A stretch of 13,440 nt of DNA from Abditibacteriota bacterium (GTDB lineage Bacteria > Armatimonadota > UBA5829): NCBI GenBank assembly GCA_017958015.1, contig JAGDDM010000009.1, positions 1 through 13,440 on the forward strand, in the 5' to 3' direction. The notes below the pieces were generated by a model. The model was given only the letters and a program-made list of their open reading frames with translations. It was not told the DNA's origin and did no database searches. Positions 13,349 to 13,440 of this stretch are shown in pieces (position 1 is the stretch's first letter; every line of letters begins with the position of its first letter). Both the position numbers and the translations under genes were made by a program.

Positions 13349-13440
13349 AAATGATATTCGTCCTTTTGTTCATCGTCATATCGGTCATCTCTCTTTCGGC
13401 GGACTACGGCGTGTCCAAGTTCGTAAACCCCATCTGCGGC
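13345..13440 (+). CDS. Secreted GH43-like glycosidase, paralog 4 (5' part only)
   Basis: An ATGA overlap with the end of copy 3 (13345-13348) opens a frame that stays open for 32 codons to the window edge. It encodes a new signal peptide (about residues 1-19, ending SLSA), then DYGVSKFVNPICG, the same mature N-terminus as copies 1-3. The first catalytic Asp (GADP) would come just past the edge. This shows the array has at least four members and continues to the right. Confidence 0.85.
   Translation, partial: MKMIFVLLFIVISVISLSADYGVSKFVNPICG

Overview
The window reads as a chromosomal segment of a moderately GC-rich, Gram-negative-type bacterium that degrades plant or host polysaccharides. 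The clues are a PEP-CTERM surface protein (implying an exosortase system), several secreted glycosidases with ordinary signal peptides, and a complete ftsK-rimO housekeeping pair. PEP-CTERM combined with many glycosidases is typical of the Planctomycetes/Verrucomicrobia/Lentisphaerae group and also occurs in Armatimonadota-type lineages. The ftsK-rimO adjacency is common in Firmicutes and, as I recall, Armatimonadota. I cannot settle the phylum from sequence alone. No tRNA, rRNA, insertion sequence, CRISPR array or phage gene was seen.

Left part (1-4534), all genes on the minus strand. A PEP-CTERM protein gene (159-770) has a near-ideal sigma70 promoter and an intrinsic terminator. Upstream of it in the direction of transcription is a large secreted metallophosphoesterase fused to a PQQ-like beta-propeller (872-3001). 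Next comes an unusual 150-bp intergenic element (3022-3171). It has inverted arrays of 7-bp repeats, a four-tract G-quadruplex motif and several hairpins, and it overlaps the likely promoter of the phosphoesterase gene. Beyond it lies a single-gene unit for a GH4 alpha-galactosidase-like enzyme (3215-4534), with its own promoter, a leader containing two hairpins, and a strong terminator.

Middle (4535-4802): a divergent control region. It holds a perfect TTGAAA-N17-TATAAT promoter for the GH4 gene, a perfect 11-bp inverted repeat with a 22-bp spacer, and an extended -10 promoter so close to ftsK that its mRNA should have almost no leader.

Right part (4803-13440), all plus strand and tightly packed: ftsK, rimO (1 bp apart), a 594-aa protein of unknown function that looks like several winged-helix modules around a beta-rich core, and then at least four tandem paralogous secreted GH43-like glycosidases. 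The last of these runs off the window. Gaps are -4 to +38 bp and no terminator is visible, so the segment looks like one operon joining chromosome segregation and ribosome modification genes to a secreted carbohydrase array. The best candidates for something undescribed are the 594-aa multi-winged-helix protein with its GH43 array, and the G-quadruplex/heptad-repeat element.
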